From: Prauserella alba
Lineage (GTDB): Bacteria > Actinomycetota > Actinomycetes > Mycobacteriales > Pseudonocardiaceae
NCBI RefSeq assembly: GCF_024171735.1
Contig: NZ_JAMTCH010000007.1
Span: forward strand, 272,293-336,292
Reading direction: 5' to 3'
Length of the DNA: 64,000 nucleotides
The notes under the pieces are model-generated. The model did no database searches. It saw only the letters and a list, made by a program, of their open reading frames with translations, and was not told where the DNA came from. Position numbers and translations under genes: made by a program. Shown here piece after piece: positions 42,563 to 50,797 of this stretch (positions are counted from its first letter, which is position 1; each line of letters starts with the position of its first letter).

Positions 42563-43471
42563 TCACCGGGTGTTCAGCGAGTCGAGCTGCTCCGAGCAGT
42601 GTTCGAGGAGCCGCGCCGCGGCGAACGACGGAGTGCGCCCGGCCCTCGTCAGCAACTGGGCGCGGACGCGGTCCCGCTCGGCGACCGCGAGCGGAATCGC
42701 CCGCAGCCGCCGGCCCGCCAGGTGCCTGCCGACGGCGAACCGCGGCAGCAGTGTGATGCCGAGCCCCGCGAGTACGAAGCCGGTCATCGCGTGGATGGAA
42801 TTGCTGACGAGCCGGATGTCGAGCAGAACGCCGTGGGTCCGCTGGATCTGATCGGTCAGCGCGCGCAGCCCGAATCGCGCCGGCAGCACGGTGGCCGGTT
42901 CGTCGGCGAGCCGTTGCGGCGCGACCTCGTCGAGTCCGGCGAGCGGGTGGTCCGGCGCGCAGATGACGTGCAGTGGCTGCGGGGCCTGCCGGACGACGGT
43001 GAGCTCGCGGTGCGGTGTCGTGTGCAGTGCCAGTGCGAGGTCGACCTCGTCGGCGAGCAGCAGGTCACGGATCTCGTCGGTGCCGCCGGTGCTCAGCTCC
43101 ACCGACACCCCTGGATAGTCCGCGAGGAAACTGTTGAGGCCGTGCTCCACCAGGTCGTCGATGAACCCTTCGCCCGCGGCCACGCGTACCCGGCCACGAC
43201 GCAGACCACGGTGCTCGTCGAGGTTCTCGGTAAGCAGCTCTTCGAGGTGGGCGCGGTCCTTGGCGAAGCGCAGCAGTAGTTCGCCGGCCTCGGTGGGGCG
43301 CACGCCGCGGGCGCTGCGTTCGAGCAGAGTCGTCTGCAGGCGCCGTTCGAGCGCCGCGATCGTGCGGCTCACCGCGGAAGGGGCGAGGCCGAGCTGCTCG
43401 GCGGCCGACCGGATCGACCCGGTCTCGCAGACGGCGCCGTAGTAGCGCAGCGTCCGGTCGTCGAGAGACAT
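42563..43471 (-). CDS. LysR-family regulator upstream of the DUF3100 operon
   Basis: 302 aa. The DNA-binding domain is LRYYGAVCETGSIRSAAEQL with APSAVSRTIAALERRLQTTLL. The effector domain opens GRVRVAAGEGFIDDLVEHGL and ends with HAMTGFVLAGLGITLLPRFAV. It reads in the same direction as the DUF3100 operon, 122 bp away, rather than divergently. A role as its activator is inferred from position only. Confidence 0.9.
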   Translation of the reverse strand: MSLDDRTLRYYGAVCETGSIRSAAEQLGLAPSAVSRTIAALERRLQTTLLERSARGVRPTEAGELLLRFAKDRAHLEELLTENLDEHRGLRRGRVRVAAGEGFIDDLVEHGLNSFLADYPGVSVELSTGGTDEIRDLLLADEVDLALALHTTPHRELTVVRQAPQPLHVICAPDHPLAGLDEVAPQRLADEPATVLPARFGLRALTDQIQRTHGVLLDIRLVSNSIHAMTGFVLAGLGITLLPRFAVGRHLAGRRLRAIPLAVAERDRVRAQLLTRAGRTPSFAAARLLEHCSEQLDSLNTR

Positions 43472-43515
43472 GGCGTGACCCTAGCGGGCTTGCCGCAGGC
43501 AGGCCTGTGCCGACG

Positions 43516-43575
43516 CCGGTTTTGTCGCAGCCGGTTTTGTCGCAATCGGTTGTGTCGCAGTCGGTTGTGTCGCGG
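43516..43575 (+). repeat. 15-bp tandem repeat, four copies
   Basis: Four consecutive 15-bp units start at 43516, 43531, 43546 and 43561, of the form YCGGTTKTGTCGCRR. Units 1-2 are CCGGTTTTGTCGCAG/A, units 3-4 TCGGTTGTGTCGCAG/GG. The array lies 45 bp upstream of the LysR start, in the gap to the membrane protein gene at 43634. Confidence 0.88.
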
Positions 43576-43633
43576 CCGGGCCTCGTGTCACGCGGATCTC
43601 GGCTGCCGTGGACGTGACCGTGGGCGTCTGCCG

Positions 43634-44146
43634 TCACGCGCGCAGGTCCGAGACGATCCGGTCGCGGTGCAGCCGCTGCAACCCGACGAAGGCGAGTGTT
43701 GCGGTCACCGCGCTCATGCCGAGCCGGAACCAGTGGCCGACCTCGAACTCGGCGGCGGTGAGCCGCAGCAGTTCCGCGGTGTGCACCGCCGCCCCCTCGT
43801 CGAACATGATCTCGTTGCGGGGCCAGAAGTACAGCACCGAGAACAGGAATTCGCCGAGCGCGAGTGACGCGAGGCTTGCCGCGATCCACCACCGTGCGGC
43901 CCGGATCTTCCGGACGAGCAGCAACGTGACCACGGCGGTGATCAGTGTGACCGCGCCCATCGGCGGGAAGAAGTCGGCGGGGCCGGTGACGTCGAAGAAC
44001 GCGCAGGCCTCGGTCAACGAACGCGGGACGTCGTGGAAGACGTTGGGATAGATGACGATCGTCTCGACCGCGATGCCGCCGAAGGCGACCATGGCCAACC
44101 AGACGTACGCCGCGGAGACGGGAAATCCGAGTCGGTGCATCGACAT
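43634..44146 (-). CDS. Four-span membrane protein sharing a promoter with the kinase operon
   Basis: 170 aa from the ATG after CGGAGTCACGTC. Four hydrophobic segments: AAYVWLAMVAFGGIAVETIVI; FPPMGAVTLITAVVTLLLV; WWIAASLASLALGEFLFSV; FRLGMSAVTATLAFVGL. A conserved-looking loop YPNVFHDVPRSLTEACAFF follows the first span and ELLRLTAAEFEVGHWFRLG precedes the last. Family not recognised. The promoter region is a close copy of that at 33637-33693, so the protein is probably a second target of the same response regulator. Confidence 0.75.
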   Translation of the reverse strand: MSMHRLGFPVSAAYVWLAMVAFGGIAVETIVIYPNVFHDVPRSLTEACAFFDVTGPADFFPPMGAVTLITAVVTLLLVRKIRAARWWIAASLASLALGEFLFSVLYFWPRNEIMFDEGAAVHTAELLRLTAAEFEVGHWFRLGMSAVTATLAFVGLQRLHRDRIVSDLRA

Positions 44147-44183
44147 GACGTGACTCCGTATCGGACGGGAACTGACCCCGGGA

Positions 44184-44240
44184 ACGCTATGGCGGCGTGA
44201 CCGGATGGCGCGTCCGTCGCAGCGCGCTCGCCGACTACGC
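44184..44240 (-). promoter_or_regulatory. Conserved promoter region B
   Basis: A TAGCGT hexamer (44184-44189) lies 38 bp before the ATG at 44146. The 31-bp box at 44210-44240 starts 20 bp upstream of it and matches 27 of 31 bases of the box at 33663-33693. Flanking sequence on both sides is also alignable, over about 75 bp. Confidence 0.6.
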
Positions 44241-44377
44241 GTCCCGGCGTACGGAGTGGGTGTCGGGTTACGTGCCGGTTGCCCGGCCGGGGCGATCACG
44301 CCGACCGGCGGGCACTTCGAGAAGCAGCTGCGGGCGGCTGTCTCGACGCGGCGGGCAGCCTGGGGGATGCTCGGCCC

Positions 44378-46333
44378 ATGGCCGTGCGGAATGATCGGCA
44401 GGACTCGATGCTCTCCGTGTCCGAAGTCCTGGAACTGCTGGATGCGGTCGTGGCGGAATCCGACACGCCGGAACCCGCCACGACCGTCGGTACGGCCTTG
44501 TCTGCCGACGATGCTGCTGCGCTGGAAGGACGCATCCGCAACGTGCGTGACTCGCTGGCGCGGTGGCGGCGCCGAGGGCAAGAGCTGTCGGCCCTGTTCT
44601 CGAGTGCTCACGAACTCGCCGAGCTGCGCGATACCGACACCTTGCTGGACCGCCTGGTCGAGCGGGCCCATGACCTCCTGGGTACCGACGTGACCTACCT
44701 GTCCGAATTCCACGAAGGCAGGGACGAACTTCGGGTCCGGTCGACGTCGGGGACGATCGACTCGTCCTTCCGACAGTTGCGGGTCCCGCCGGGCATGGGG
44801 CTGGCCAGCAAGGTCGTGCACACTCGTGTTCCACAGTGGACTTCCACGTATCAGCAGAACGACGACATCCCGCACGAACCCGGGATCGACGCGGCCGTGG
44901 CGGCCGAGGGCCTGGTCTCGCTGCTGGGGGTGCCGCTGATCGCGGGCGACCGCGTGCTCGGCGTCCTGTTCGCCGCGAACCGCAGCGGCCACACGTTCAC
45001 CCCGGACGAAGTGGCGCTGCTGAGCGCGTTCGCGAATCATGCCGCCGTGGTGCTGCAGACGACGTCGTTGCTTGAGCAGGCGCGGTTCGCGGCCGACGAG
45101 GCCGACCGTGCCCGAGCCGTGCTGGCCGACAACGTGACGGCGATGGAGCGGGCGAGCGCGGTGCACGAGGACCTGACGGCGGTGGTGCTGAAAGGCGGGA
45201 GCGCCGAGGGCGTGGCGGACACACTGAGCGGAGCCCTGAACCGGCCCGTGACGATCCTCGACCGGGATTGGGAGCCGATCGCGGATGCGCTCGCCGGGGC
45301 CCGCGGCCTCGCCGCGGCGGACGGACTGTCCGGCCGGGTGCGGGGGGCGATCGCCGAGAGCCGGCCGTCGGGGCGGTGCGTGTTCGTCGACAGCGGTGCC
45401 CCGGAACCCGAGGTGGTGGTCGCCGTGGTCGCCGGTGACGTCTTTCTGGGAGCCGTCCTCATCGGACACGGTGAGCTGGAGCTCGGGGCCGTGGAGCAAC
45501 GCACCATCGAGCGTACGGCCCAGATCGCGGCCCTGGTCGCCGTGCAGCAGGACGCGGTGGCCGAAGCCGAGGACCGGGTCAGGGGAGAACTCGTCTCCGA
45601 CATTTTGCGGGGCGATGCGCTGCAACGGCCCGACCTGGTCCGCCGCGCGCGAGCTCGGGACGTGCGGCTCGACGAGCTGCGGTCCGTCGTCGTCGTAGGC
45701 GTGCCGGCCGAGGCCCGTCGAACGGTTTCGGTGGCCCTGCGGCGGGCCGGTTCGGGGGCGCTGGTGGGCGAGCGCGACGGGGTCCTCACCGTGCTCTCGC
45801 CGCGACCGGAACCGAACGACGTCGCCCGCGAGGTGTGGGCCACCGCCCGCCGGGCAACGGAAGCCCCGGTGCTGGCGGTCGCGGGTCCGCCGGCACCGTC
45901 GGCTGCGGCGCTGGGGGAATCCTTCGAGGCGGCGCGCCGCTGTGCGCAGCTGTTACAGAGCTGGCAGGCGTCGGAAGGTGCCGTGGACGCGCAGGCCTAC
46001 GAGCCGTATCTGGCGGTGTTCGGCTCGCGTCAGCGTGACCTGTCCCGGTTCATCGACTCGGTTATCGGGCCGGTTCTGCGGTGGGACGAGGAGCGCGGTA
46101 CAGACCTGTTCGCGACCCTGTCGGCGTTCGCCGAGTCCCACGCCAGCCCGACCCGCACGGCGCGGGCACTGCATGTGCACATCAACACCGTCACCCAGCG
46201 ACTCGAACGGATCACGGGACTGCTGGGAGAGGGTTGGCGGGAACCCGAGCCGTTGTTCCGGATCTCGCTGGCGACGCGGATGCGCACGTTGATCCGCCGG
46301 CACGCCACGGACGGACCTGCCGACGCCCGGTGA
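44378..46333 (+). CDS. GAF-domain PucR-type transcriptional regulator
   Basis: 651 aa from the ATG after GGGGGA. An N-terminal helical stretch is followed by a GAF domain at about residues 70-215 (DTLLDRLVERAHDLLGTDVTYL, VPPGMGLASKVV, LLGVPLIAGDRVLGVLFAANR). The middle holds a second sensory-like region. The C-terminus is a PucR helix-turn-helix (FAESHASPTRTARAL with HINTVTQRLERITGLL). Such proteins activate catabolic operons. It reads toward the degradative HMG-CoA reductase, which is probably its target. Confidence 0.9.
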   Translation: MAVRNDRQDSMLSVSEVLELLDAVVAESDTPEPATTVGTALSADDAAALEGRIRNVRDSLARWRRRGQELSALFSSAHELAELRDTDTLLDRLVERAHDLLGTDVTYLSEFHEGRDELRVRSTSGTIDSSFRQLRVPPGMGLASKVVHTRVPQWTSTYQQNDDIPHEPGIDAAVAAEGLVSLLGVPLIAGDRVLGVLFAANRSGHTFTPDEVALLSAFANHAAVVLQTTSLLEQARFAADEADRARAVLADNVTAMERASAVHEDLTAVVLKGGSAEGVADTLSGALNRPVTILDRDWEPIADALAGARGLAAADGLSGRVRGAIAESRPSGRCVFVDSGAPEPEVVVAVVAGDVFLGAVLIGHGELELGAVEQRTIERTAQIAALVAVQQDAVAEAEDRVRGELVSDILRGDALQRPDLVRRARARDVRLDELRSVVVVGVPAEARRTVSVALRRAGSGALVGERDGVLTVLSPRPEPNDVAREVWATARRATEAPVLAVAGPPAPSAAALGESFEAARRCAQLLQSWQASEGAVDAQAYEPYLAVFGSRQRDLSRFIDSVIGPVLRWDEERGTDLFATLSAFAESHASPTRTARALHVHINTVTQRLERITGLLGEGWREPEPLFRISLATRMRTLIRRHATDGPADAR

Positions 46334-46611
46334 TCGTGTCGGCGCCGGCACCGCCAGGCCGTGCGGTCACTCTGCGCGGGATCTCGCGTTCTCGAGTGAC
46401 GGCGTGCGAGGCCGGCATAGTGGGTGAACTACACGTGTCAACCAGTCTGAATGTGGGTTCTTCAGCCGTATGGATGCGGTCGGTGACGCCTTAACGTTCC
46501 TGGTCAACCGGAACGGCAGCGCGGCCGACCCTCGTCGTCACGCCTGCCGGCCGGGTGTGAACTGTCGTCGTCGCCGGTGTCCGGTGACGCAGTACGGCGT
46601 GGGAGGTCCGC

Positions 46612-47889
46612 GTGTCCGTGTACAGCAGGTTGTCCGGGTTCCGGGACGTGCCGCCGGCCGCTCGGCGAGCGCAGCTCGCCGAGCACACCGGCCGTGCTCC
46701 GGACGAATTCCGCGCGCTGGATCCTTCCGAAGGACTCACCGTCGAGCAGGCAGACCACATGATCGAGAACGTCGTGGGCGTGCTCGGTGTGCCCCTCGGT
46801 GTCGCCACCAACTTCACGATCAACGGTGACGACGTCCTGGTCCCCATGGCGACCGAGGAACCGTCCGTGGTCGCGGCCGCCAGCAACGCAGCGAGGATCG
46901 CCAGGGCCGCCGGTGGCTTCCACACGTCGAGTTCCCGCCCCATCATGCAAGCGCAGATCCAGGTCGTGGACGTCGAGGATCCGGAGGGCGCCCGGCTGCG
47001 TCTCCTCGACGCGCGTGCCGAGCTGTTGCGGATGGCCGACGAACAGGATCCGCAACTGGTCGAACTCGGCGGCGGTGCCAGGGAACTGTCGGTGCGGGTG
47101 GTCGAGGCCAGACCCGGCAGGTACGTCGTGCTGCACCTGATGGTCGACGTCCGCGACGCGATGGGGGCGAACGCCGTCAACTCGATGGCCGAGGCCGTCG
47201 CGACCCGAGTCGAGGAGATCGCTCGCGGCCGGGCGCTGCTGCGGATCCTGACCAACAAGGCCGATACGCGGCTGGCGCGCGCGAACGCCGTGTTCGACGC
47301 CGCGACCCTCGGCGGCGCGGACGTCGTACGGGACATCGTGCACGCCGGCGCGCTGGCCGAAGCCGACCCGTACCGCGCGGCGACGCACAACAAAGGAATC
47401 CTCAACGGCATCACGGCCGTGGTGCTCGCGACCGGCAACGACACACGTGCCGTCGAATCCGGTGCGCACTCACACGCCGTCGGTTCCGACGGCCGCTACA
47501 CCGCTCTCTCGCACTTCGAAACCGACGCCGACGGCAATCTGACAGGAACGCTCGAACTGCCGATGCCGGTCGGATTGGTCGGCGGTGCAACCAAGGTGCA
47601 TCCCGCCGCGCGGTCGGCCGTCCGGCTTCTCGGAGTCGCCACGGCTCAACAGCTGTCCGAGGTGATCACAGCCGTCGGACTGGCGCAGAACGTCGCGGCG
47701 TTGCGCGCGCTGGCGACGGAGGGCATCCAACGCGGCCACATGTCGTTGCACGCGCGCAACGTGGCGGTGTCCGCTGGAGCCAGCGCCACCGAGCTGCCGC
47801 AGGTCGTGTCACGCCTCGTCGCCGACCGGGTCGTTCGTGCCGACCACGCCGAGCGGGTGCTTGCCGAACTCAGAGCCGGCCGGCCGTGA
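46612..47889 (+). CDS. mvaA: Hydroxymethylglutaryl-CoA reductase, degradative (class II)
   Basis: 425 aa, GTG start after GGGAGG. It matches the Pseudomonas mevalonii type enzyme, which oxidises mevalonate with NAD and CoA to HMG-CoA. Catalytic residues: Glu83 in MATEEPSVVAAASNAA, Lys261 in THNKGILNG, Asp277 in GNDTRAVES and His376/His380 in RGHMSLHARN. ENVVGVLGVPLGVATNF is the CoA/HMG-binding stretch. Length and motifs fit class II and not the biosynthetic class I. A TctA-like permease follows, suggesting mevalonate import and use. An HMG-CoA lyase is not in the window. Confidence 0.93.
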   Translation: MSVYSRLSGFRDVPPAARRAQLAEHTGRAPDEFRALDPSEGLTVEQADHMIENVVGVLGVPLGVATNFTINGDDVLVPMATEEPSVVAAASNAARIARAAGGFHTSSSRPIMQAQIQVVDVEDPEGARLRLLDARAELLRMADEQDPQLVELGGGARELSVRVVEARPGRYVVLHLMVDVRDAMGANAVNSMAEAVATRVEEIARGRALLRILTNKADTRLARANAVFDAATLGGADVVRDIVHAGALAEADPYRAATHNKGILNGITAVVLATGNDTRAVESGAHSHAVGSDGRYTALSHFETDADGNLTGTLELPMPVGLVGGATKVHPAARSAVRLLGVATAQQLSEVITAVGLAQNVAALRALATEGIQRGHMSLHARNVAVSAGASATELPQVVSRLVADRVVRADHAERVLAELRAGRP

Positions 47890-48041
47890 CGAACCGGCCG
47901 CGGGGCGCCACGTCGCGGCGGATGGTGCCCGGCGGGAACGCCCGCGTCGTTGATGCCGATTTCCGTCCGAGGTCGGCGTCGCGTCCCGCATGCGACGAGC
48001 CGCAACACCGGAACCGCCCACCAGGTACGCGGGAGTGAGCA

Positions 48042-48521
48042 ATGAGTGGCAACGAACGTACGGCTTCCGGGGAACCCGTTCCCGACCCGGCGAACGAGCA
48101 GTTCCCTGACGACGAGGATTCTCGGCCCTATCTCGTGTTGTGGGGCGATGCGGTGGCGCCGAAGGAGCTGGGCCGGTCCCTACTGGTGGCCGTGCCGGTC
48201 GCACTGGCCGCATTCGTGCTGGCACAGCAGGTTTTGTCCGGAACGGGAAACGAGCAGGTCGTCGACGGGTACGCACTCCTGGTCGGGCTTGCAGCATGCG
48301 TAGCGACGGGCGCGCTCTGCGCGAAACTGTTCACACCGAAACGAGTGTTCGCCGAGAGCCGGTCGGATGGCACCCGCTCCGGCCTTCCTCCCGAGTTCTC
48401 CACGCCCGAAGCCGTTTCCGGCCTGCCCGACGAATACATCGAAGAAATGCGGGAGATCGGACTGTACGAACCCGAAACCTCGCCTGCCGGTGACACGGCG
48501 AGAAAGGGAGTTCAACAATGA
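48042..48521 (+). CDS. Small membrane protein, TctB-like partner of the permease
   Basis: 159 aa. A hydrophilic acidic N-terminus is followed by two membrane segments (LLVAVPVALAAFVLAQQVL; GYALLVGLAACVATGALCA). The cytoplasmic C-terminus contains LPPEFSTPEAVSGLPDEYIEEMREIGLYEPE. The stop overlaps the ATG of the TctA-like gene. Position and coupling suggest that it takes the place of TctB, although it has two rather than four segments. The family is not recognised by name. Confidence 0.7.
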   Translation: MSGNERTASGEPVPDPANEQFPDDEDSRPYLVLWGDAVAPKELGRSLLVAVPVALAAFVLAQQVLSGTGNEQVVDGYALLVGLAACVATGALCAKLFTPKRVFAESRSDGTRSGLPPEFSTPEAVSGLPDEYIEEMREIGLYEPETSPAGDTARKGVQQ

Positions 48522-49876
48522 TCGTCGATCTGCTCTGGGCTCTCGGGATGGGCCTTACGGGCGCTGTGGTGTTCGGTGCCATCGGACTCGTCTCGGGTAC
48601 CGACGAAACCGCGACGCTCGGGCCGCTGACGTTGATCGTCGTACTTGCCGGAGTTCCGCCCGTCGGGGTGTTCACCTTCTTCATCGCCGCCGCGGTGTCC
48701 AAGCACATGACACACGCGATCCCGACCACTCTGCTCGGGATACCGGGCGACACCATGGCGGTTCCGCTCATGGAGGACGCGGACGGAATGCGGCGACTCG
48801 GCGCGCCGCACGTCGCGTTGCGCAAAGCGCTCGCAGGTGCACTGTTGTCGGCTGTCATCGCCGTACCGGTCGCGGTGGGAATCGCAACCGCGTTGGCACC
48901 CCTGTCCGAAACCGTGGAAGCGGTCGCACCGTGGCTGTTCGCGGTCGCCGCGATCTTCGTGGGCTATTTCTCGCCGGGCCGCTGGGCCAGCGTCGTCGGC
49001 ATCGTTCCGTTCACCCTCGCCGTCGCCGCGTTGCACGGATTCACCGAGCAACACCTCGGGAACTCGCTGAGCATCTCGTTCTTCCTCGGTATCGCGATCG
49101 GCCCGTTGTTGGCGGATCTGGTGAGGGCGACCTCCCGAGCCGGGCGTGCGGGTATGGAGCGCAGCGGTGTCCGGGAGTTCTACCTCGCGCCGGACCTGTC
49201 GGACGGCAGGAGACCCTTCCCCAACCCGCTACGCGTGCTCACCCGGCAGCAGATCGGCTACACCGCGGGCTCGGCCGTCGTCACCTCGTCCACATTCGTG
49301 TTCAGTCCGGTGGCGACGACGGTCATCGTGGGCGAAGCGGTGGGTGCCCGGCTGAAACACCCCTACCAACGGCTGAGCTCGCTGATGGCGGTGAAGAACG
49401 GCACGACGGAGTCGACCTATCTGGCTGAGACCATCATTCCGTTGGTTGCGTTCGGTCTGCCGTTGAGTCCCGTCGCCGCCGGCCCCGCAGCCGCGTTGTT
49501 CAACGCCCCGCCGGTCTACTCGGTGGAATCGGGCCAGAATCTGCACTCGATGCTGACCTCGTGGCAGTTCCTGCTGTTCGGGTTGCTGGGGGTGCTCGTC
49601 GCAGCCGTGGTCGTCTATCCCGTCGCGATGAAGTATGCGCGAGTGGCCAGCGCATGGGTGATCACGCGCGTCAGCCACGAAGCGCTCATCGCCGCGTTCG
49701 CCGGGTTGATCGTCGTCGTTTCCTGGTACGAGGGAGGCTTCCTCGGGCTACTGACGTCGTTGACGGTGGGGTTGCTCGGCGGCCTGTGCTCCAGGGCGTT
49801 CGGCATGAACGCAGGTGTGCAGTTCATGTGCTACTACACCGCGACGATGTTCGTCCCGATCCTGCTGGCCGCGTGA
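48518..49876 (+). CDS. TctA-family tripartite transporter permease
   Basis: 452 aa, about ten membrane segments. It has the family features in divergent form: GAIGLVSGTDETATLGPLTLIVVLAGVP, HAIPTTLLGIPGDTMAVPLMEDADG and ETIIPLVAFGLPLSPVAAGPAAALF. It is more distant from the TctA at 25021-26556 than usual paralogues. No TctC-type binding protein is encoded nearby. The link to degradative HMG-CoA reductase points to mevalonate as substrate, by inference. Confidence 0.85.
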   Translation: MIVDLLWALGMGLTGAVVFGAIGLVSGTDETATLGPLTLIVVLAGVPPVGVFTFFIAAAVSKHMTHAIPTTLLGIPGDTMAVPLMEDADGMRRLGAPHVALRKALAGALLSAVIAVPVAVGIATALAPLSETVEAVAPWLFAVAAIFVGYFSPGRWASVVGIVPFTLAVAALHGFTEQHLGNSLSISFFLGIAIGPLLADLVRATSRAGRAGMERSGVREFYLAPDLSDGRRPFPNPLRVLTRQQIGYTAGSAVVTSSTFVFSPVATTVIVGEAVGARLKHPYQRLSSLMAVKNGTTESTYLAETIIPLVAFGLPLSPVAAGPAAALFNAPPVYSVESGQNLHSMLTSWQFLLFGLLGVLVAAVVVYPVAMKYARVASAWVITRVSHEALIAAFAGLIVVVSWYEGGFLGLLTSLTVGLLGGLCSRAFGMNAGVQFMCYYTATMFVPILLAA

Positions 49877-49929
49877 GCGACCGCGGTGCCCTTCGCGGGC
49901 TGCCGCGTCCTGGTGTGCGCCGGGTCTCG

Positions 49930-49973
49930 GAACGCGAGTCGCCGAGTTCGCGGTCGAACGGCGACTCGCGTTC
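49930..49973. terminator. Perfect 14-bp stem-loop, bidirectional terminator
   Basis: GAACGCGAGTCGCC (49930-49943) and its exact complement GGCGACTCGCGTTC (49960-49973) enclose a 16-nt loop. It lies between convergent genes: 54 bp after the permease stop and ending within the TetR stop codon. Confidence 0.75.
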
Positions 49974-50586
49974 ACTCGGTGTCGAACAGCAGCTCGAGGT
50001 AGTTGCGGTAGTGGCGTAACTGGCCTGCGACCAGGTCGGGCTCGTTCAGCATGCGGGAGACGATGAACGAGCCCTCGAACAGCACGGTGATGCCGTCGGC
50101 CAGACTGTCCAAATCGGTCTCCAGTCTCGGTGGACGAGCCGCGTACACCTCGTCGAGCTTGGCGCGCAGGCGGTCACGCCAAAGCCGCATGGCGTCCTCC
50201 ACCACCTGCATGGTGCGTTCGTCGAACAGGCCTGCCTGGTAGCAGTAGGCCCCGAACAGGCACCCGGGCTCGGGCTCGACGAGTTCTTCGGCCTGCTCGA
50301 CGAAGAACCCGACGAACAGCAACAGCTGCTGCAGCGGGTCGCGAGCCAGCCGTTCTGCCCGCGTCATCTTGTTCTCCAGCTGCTGAGCGTCGGCCAGTGC
50401 CCAACGGTCGATCAGGGACCGCGCGAGGTCCTGTTTGCTGGCGAAGTGGTGAAAGAACGTGCCTTTGGTGATCTCTGCCCGGCCGATGATGGCGTCGATG
50501 GGCGCGCCGGCGAAGCCGCGCTCGAAGATCAGCGCTTCGGCGGCGTTCATGATCGTTGTGCGAGTGGCACTGCCGTCTCGTGGCAC
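49972..50586 (-). CDS. TetR/AcrR-family regulator
   Basis: 204 aa. The helix-turn-helix is at residues 8-55 (TRTTIMNAAEALIFERGFAGAPIDAI with AEITKGTFFHHFASKQDLARSLI). The effector domain contains PGCLFGAYCYQAGLFDE, a conserved stretch in the TetR_C_33-like group that often senses electrophiles or quinones. It diverges from the methyltransferase at 50798, with a palindrome between. Confidence 0.92.
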   Translation of the reverse strand: MPRDGSATRTTIMNAAEALIFERGFAGAPIDAIIGRAEITKGTFFHHFASKQDLARSLIDRWALADAQQLENKMTRAERLARDPLQQLLLFVGFFVEQAEELVEPEPGCLFGAYCYQAGLFDERTMQVVEDAMRLWRDRLRAKLDEVYAARPPRLETDLDSLADGITVLFEGSFIVSRMLNEPDLVAGQLRHYRNYLELLFDTE

Positions 50587-50759
50587 GCCCGCGGCACCTT
50601 CCCTTCCCGGCTGGTTCTTTCCCGACCAGGTGGTTCAACTTTCGGCGACGAAGCCTGATTACGTCGCCTTTACGTTCCCATCTTAGCTGCACCGATCCCG
50701 AATAAGGATCATCTGACCTGCATTGACACTGTCGGGTCGGGAGCGCAGGCTTAATTTTG

Positions 50760-50771
50760 CCAACTAGTCGG
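50760..50771 (+). promoter_or_regulatory. Candidate TetR operator
   Basis: CCAACTAGTCGG is palindromic at 10 of 12 positions around ACTAGT. It lies 27 bp before the methyltransferase ATG and 174 bp from the TetR start. ACTAGT-centred dyads are known for several TetR proteins of this class. Confidence 0.5.
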
Positions 50772-50797
50772 TATAAGAACACCGATCGGAGGCACTC

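Noticed and set aside
43634..45625. A 663-codon minus-strand frame containing the membrane protein at 43634-44146
   Set aside because: Its upstream 490 codons are antisense to the PucR regulator. The true start is the ATG at 44146, which follows a GGAG site and the conserved promoter.
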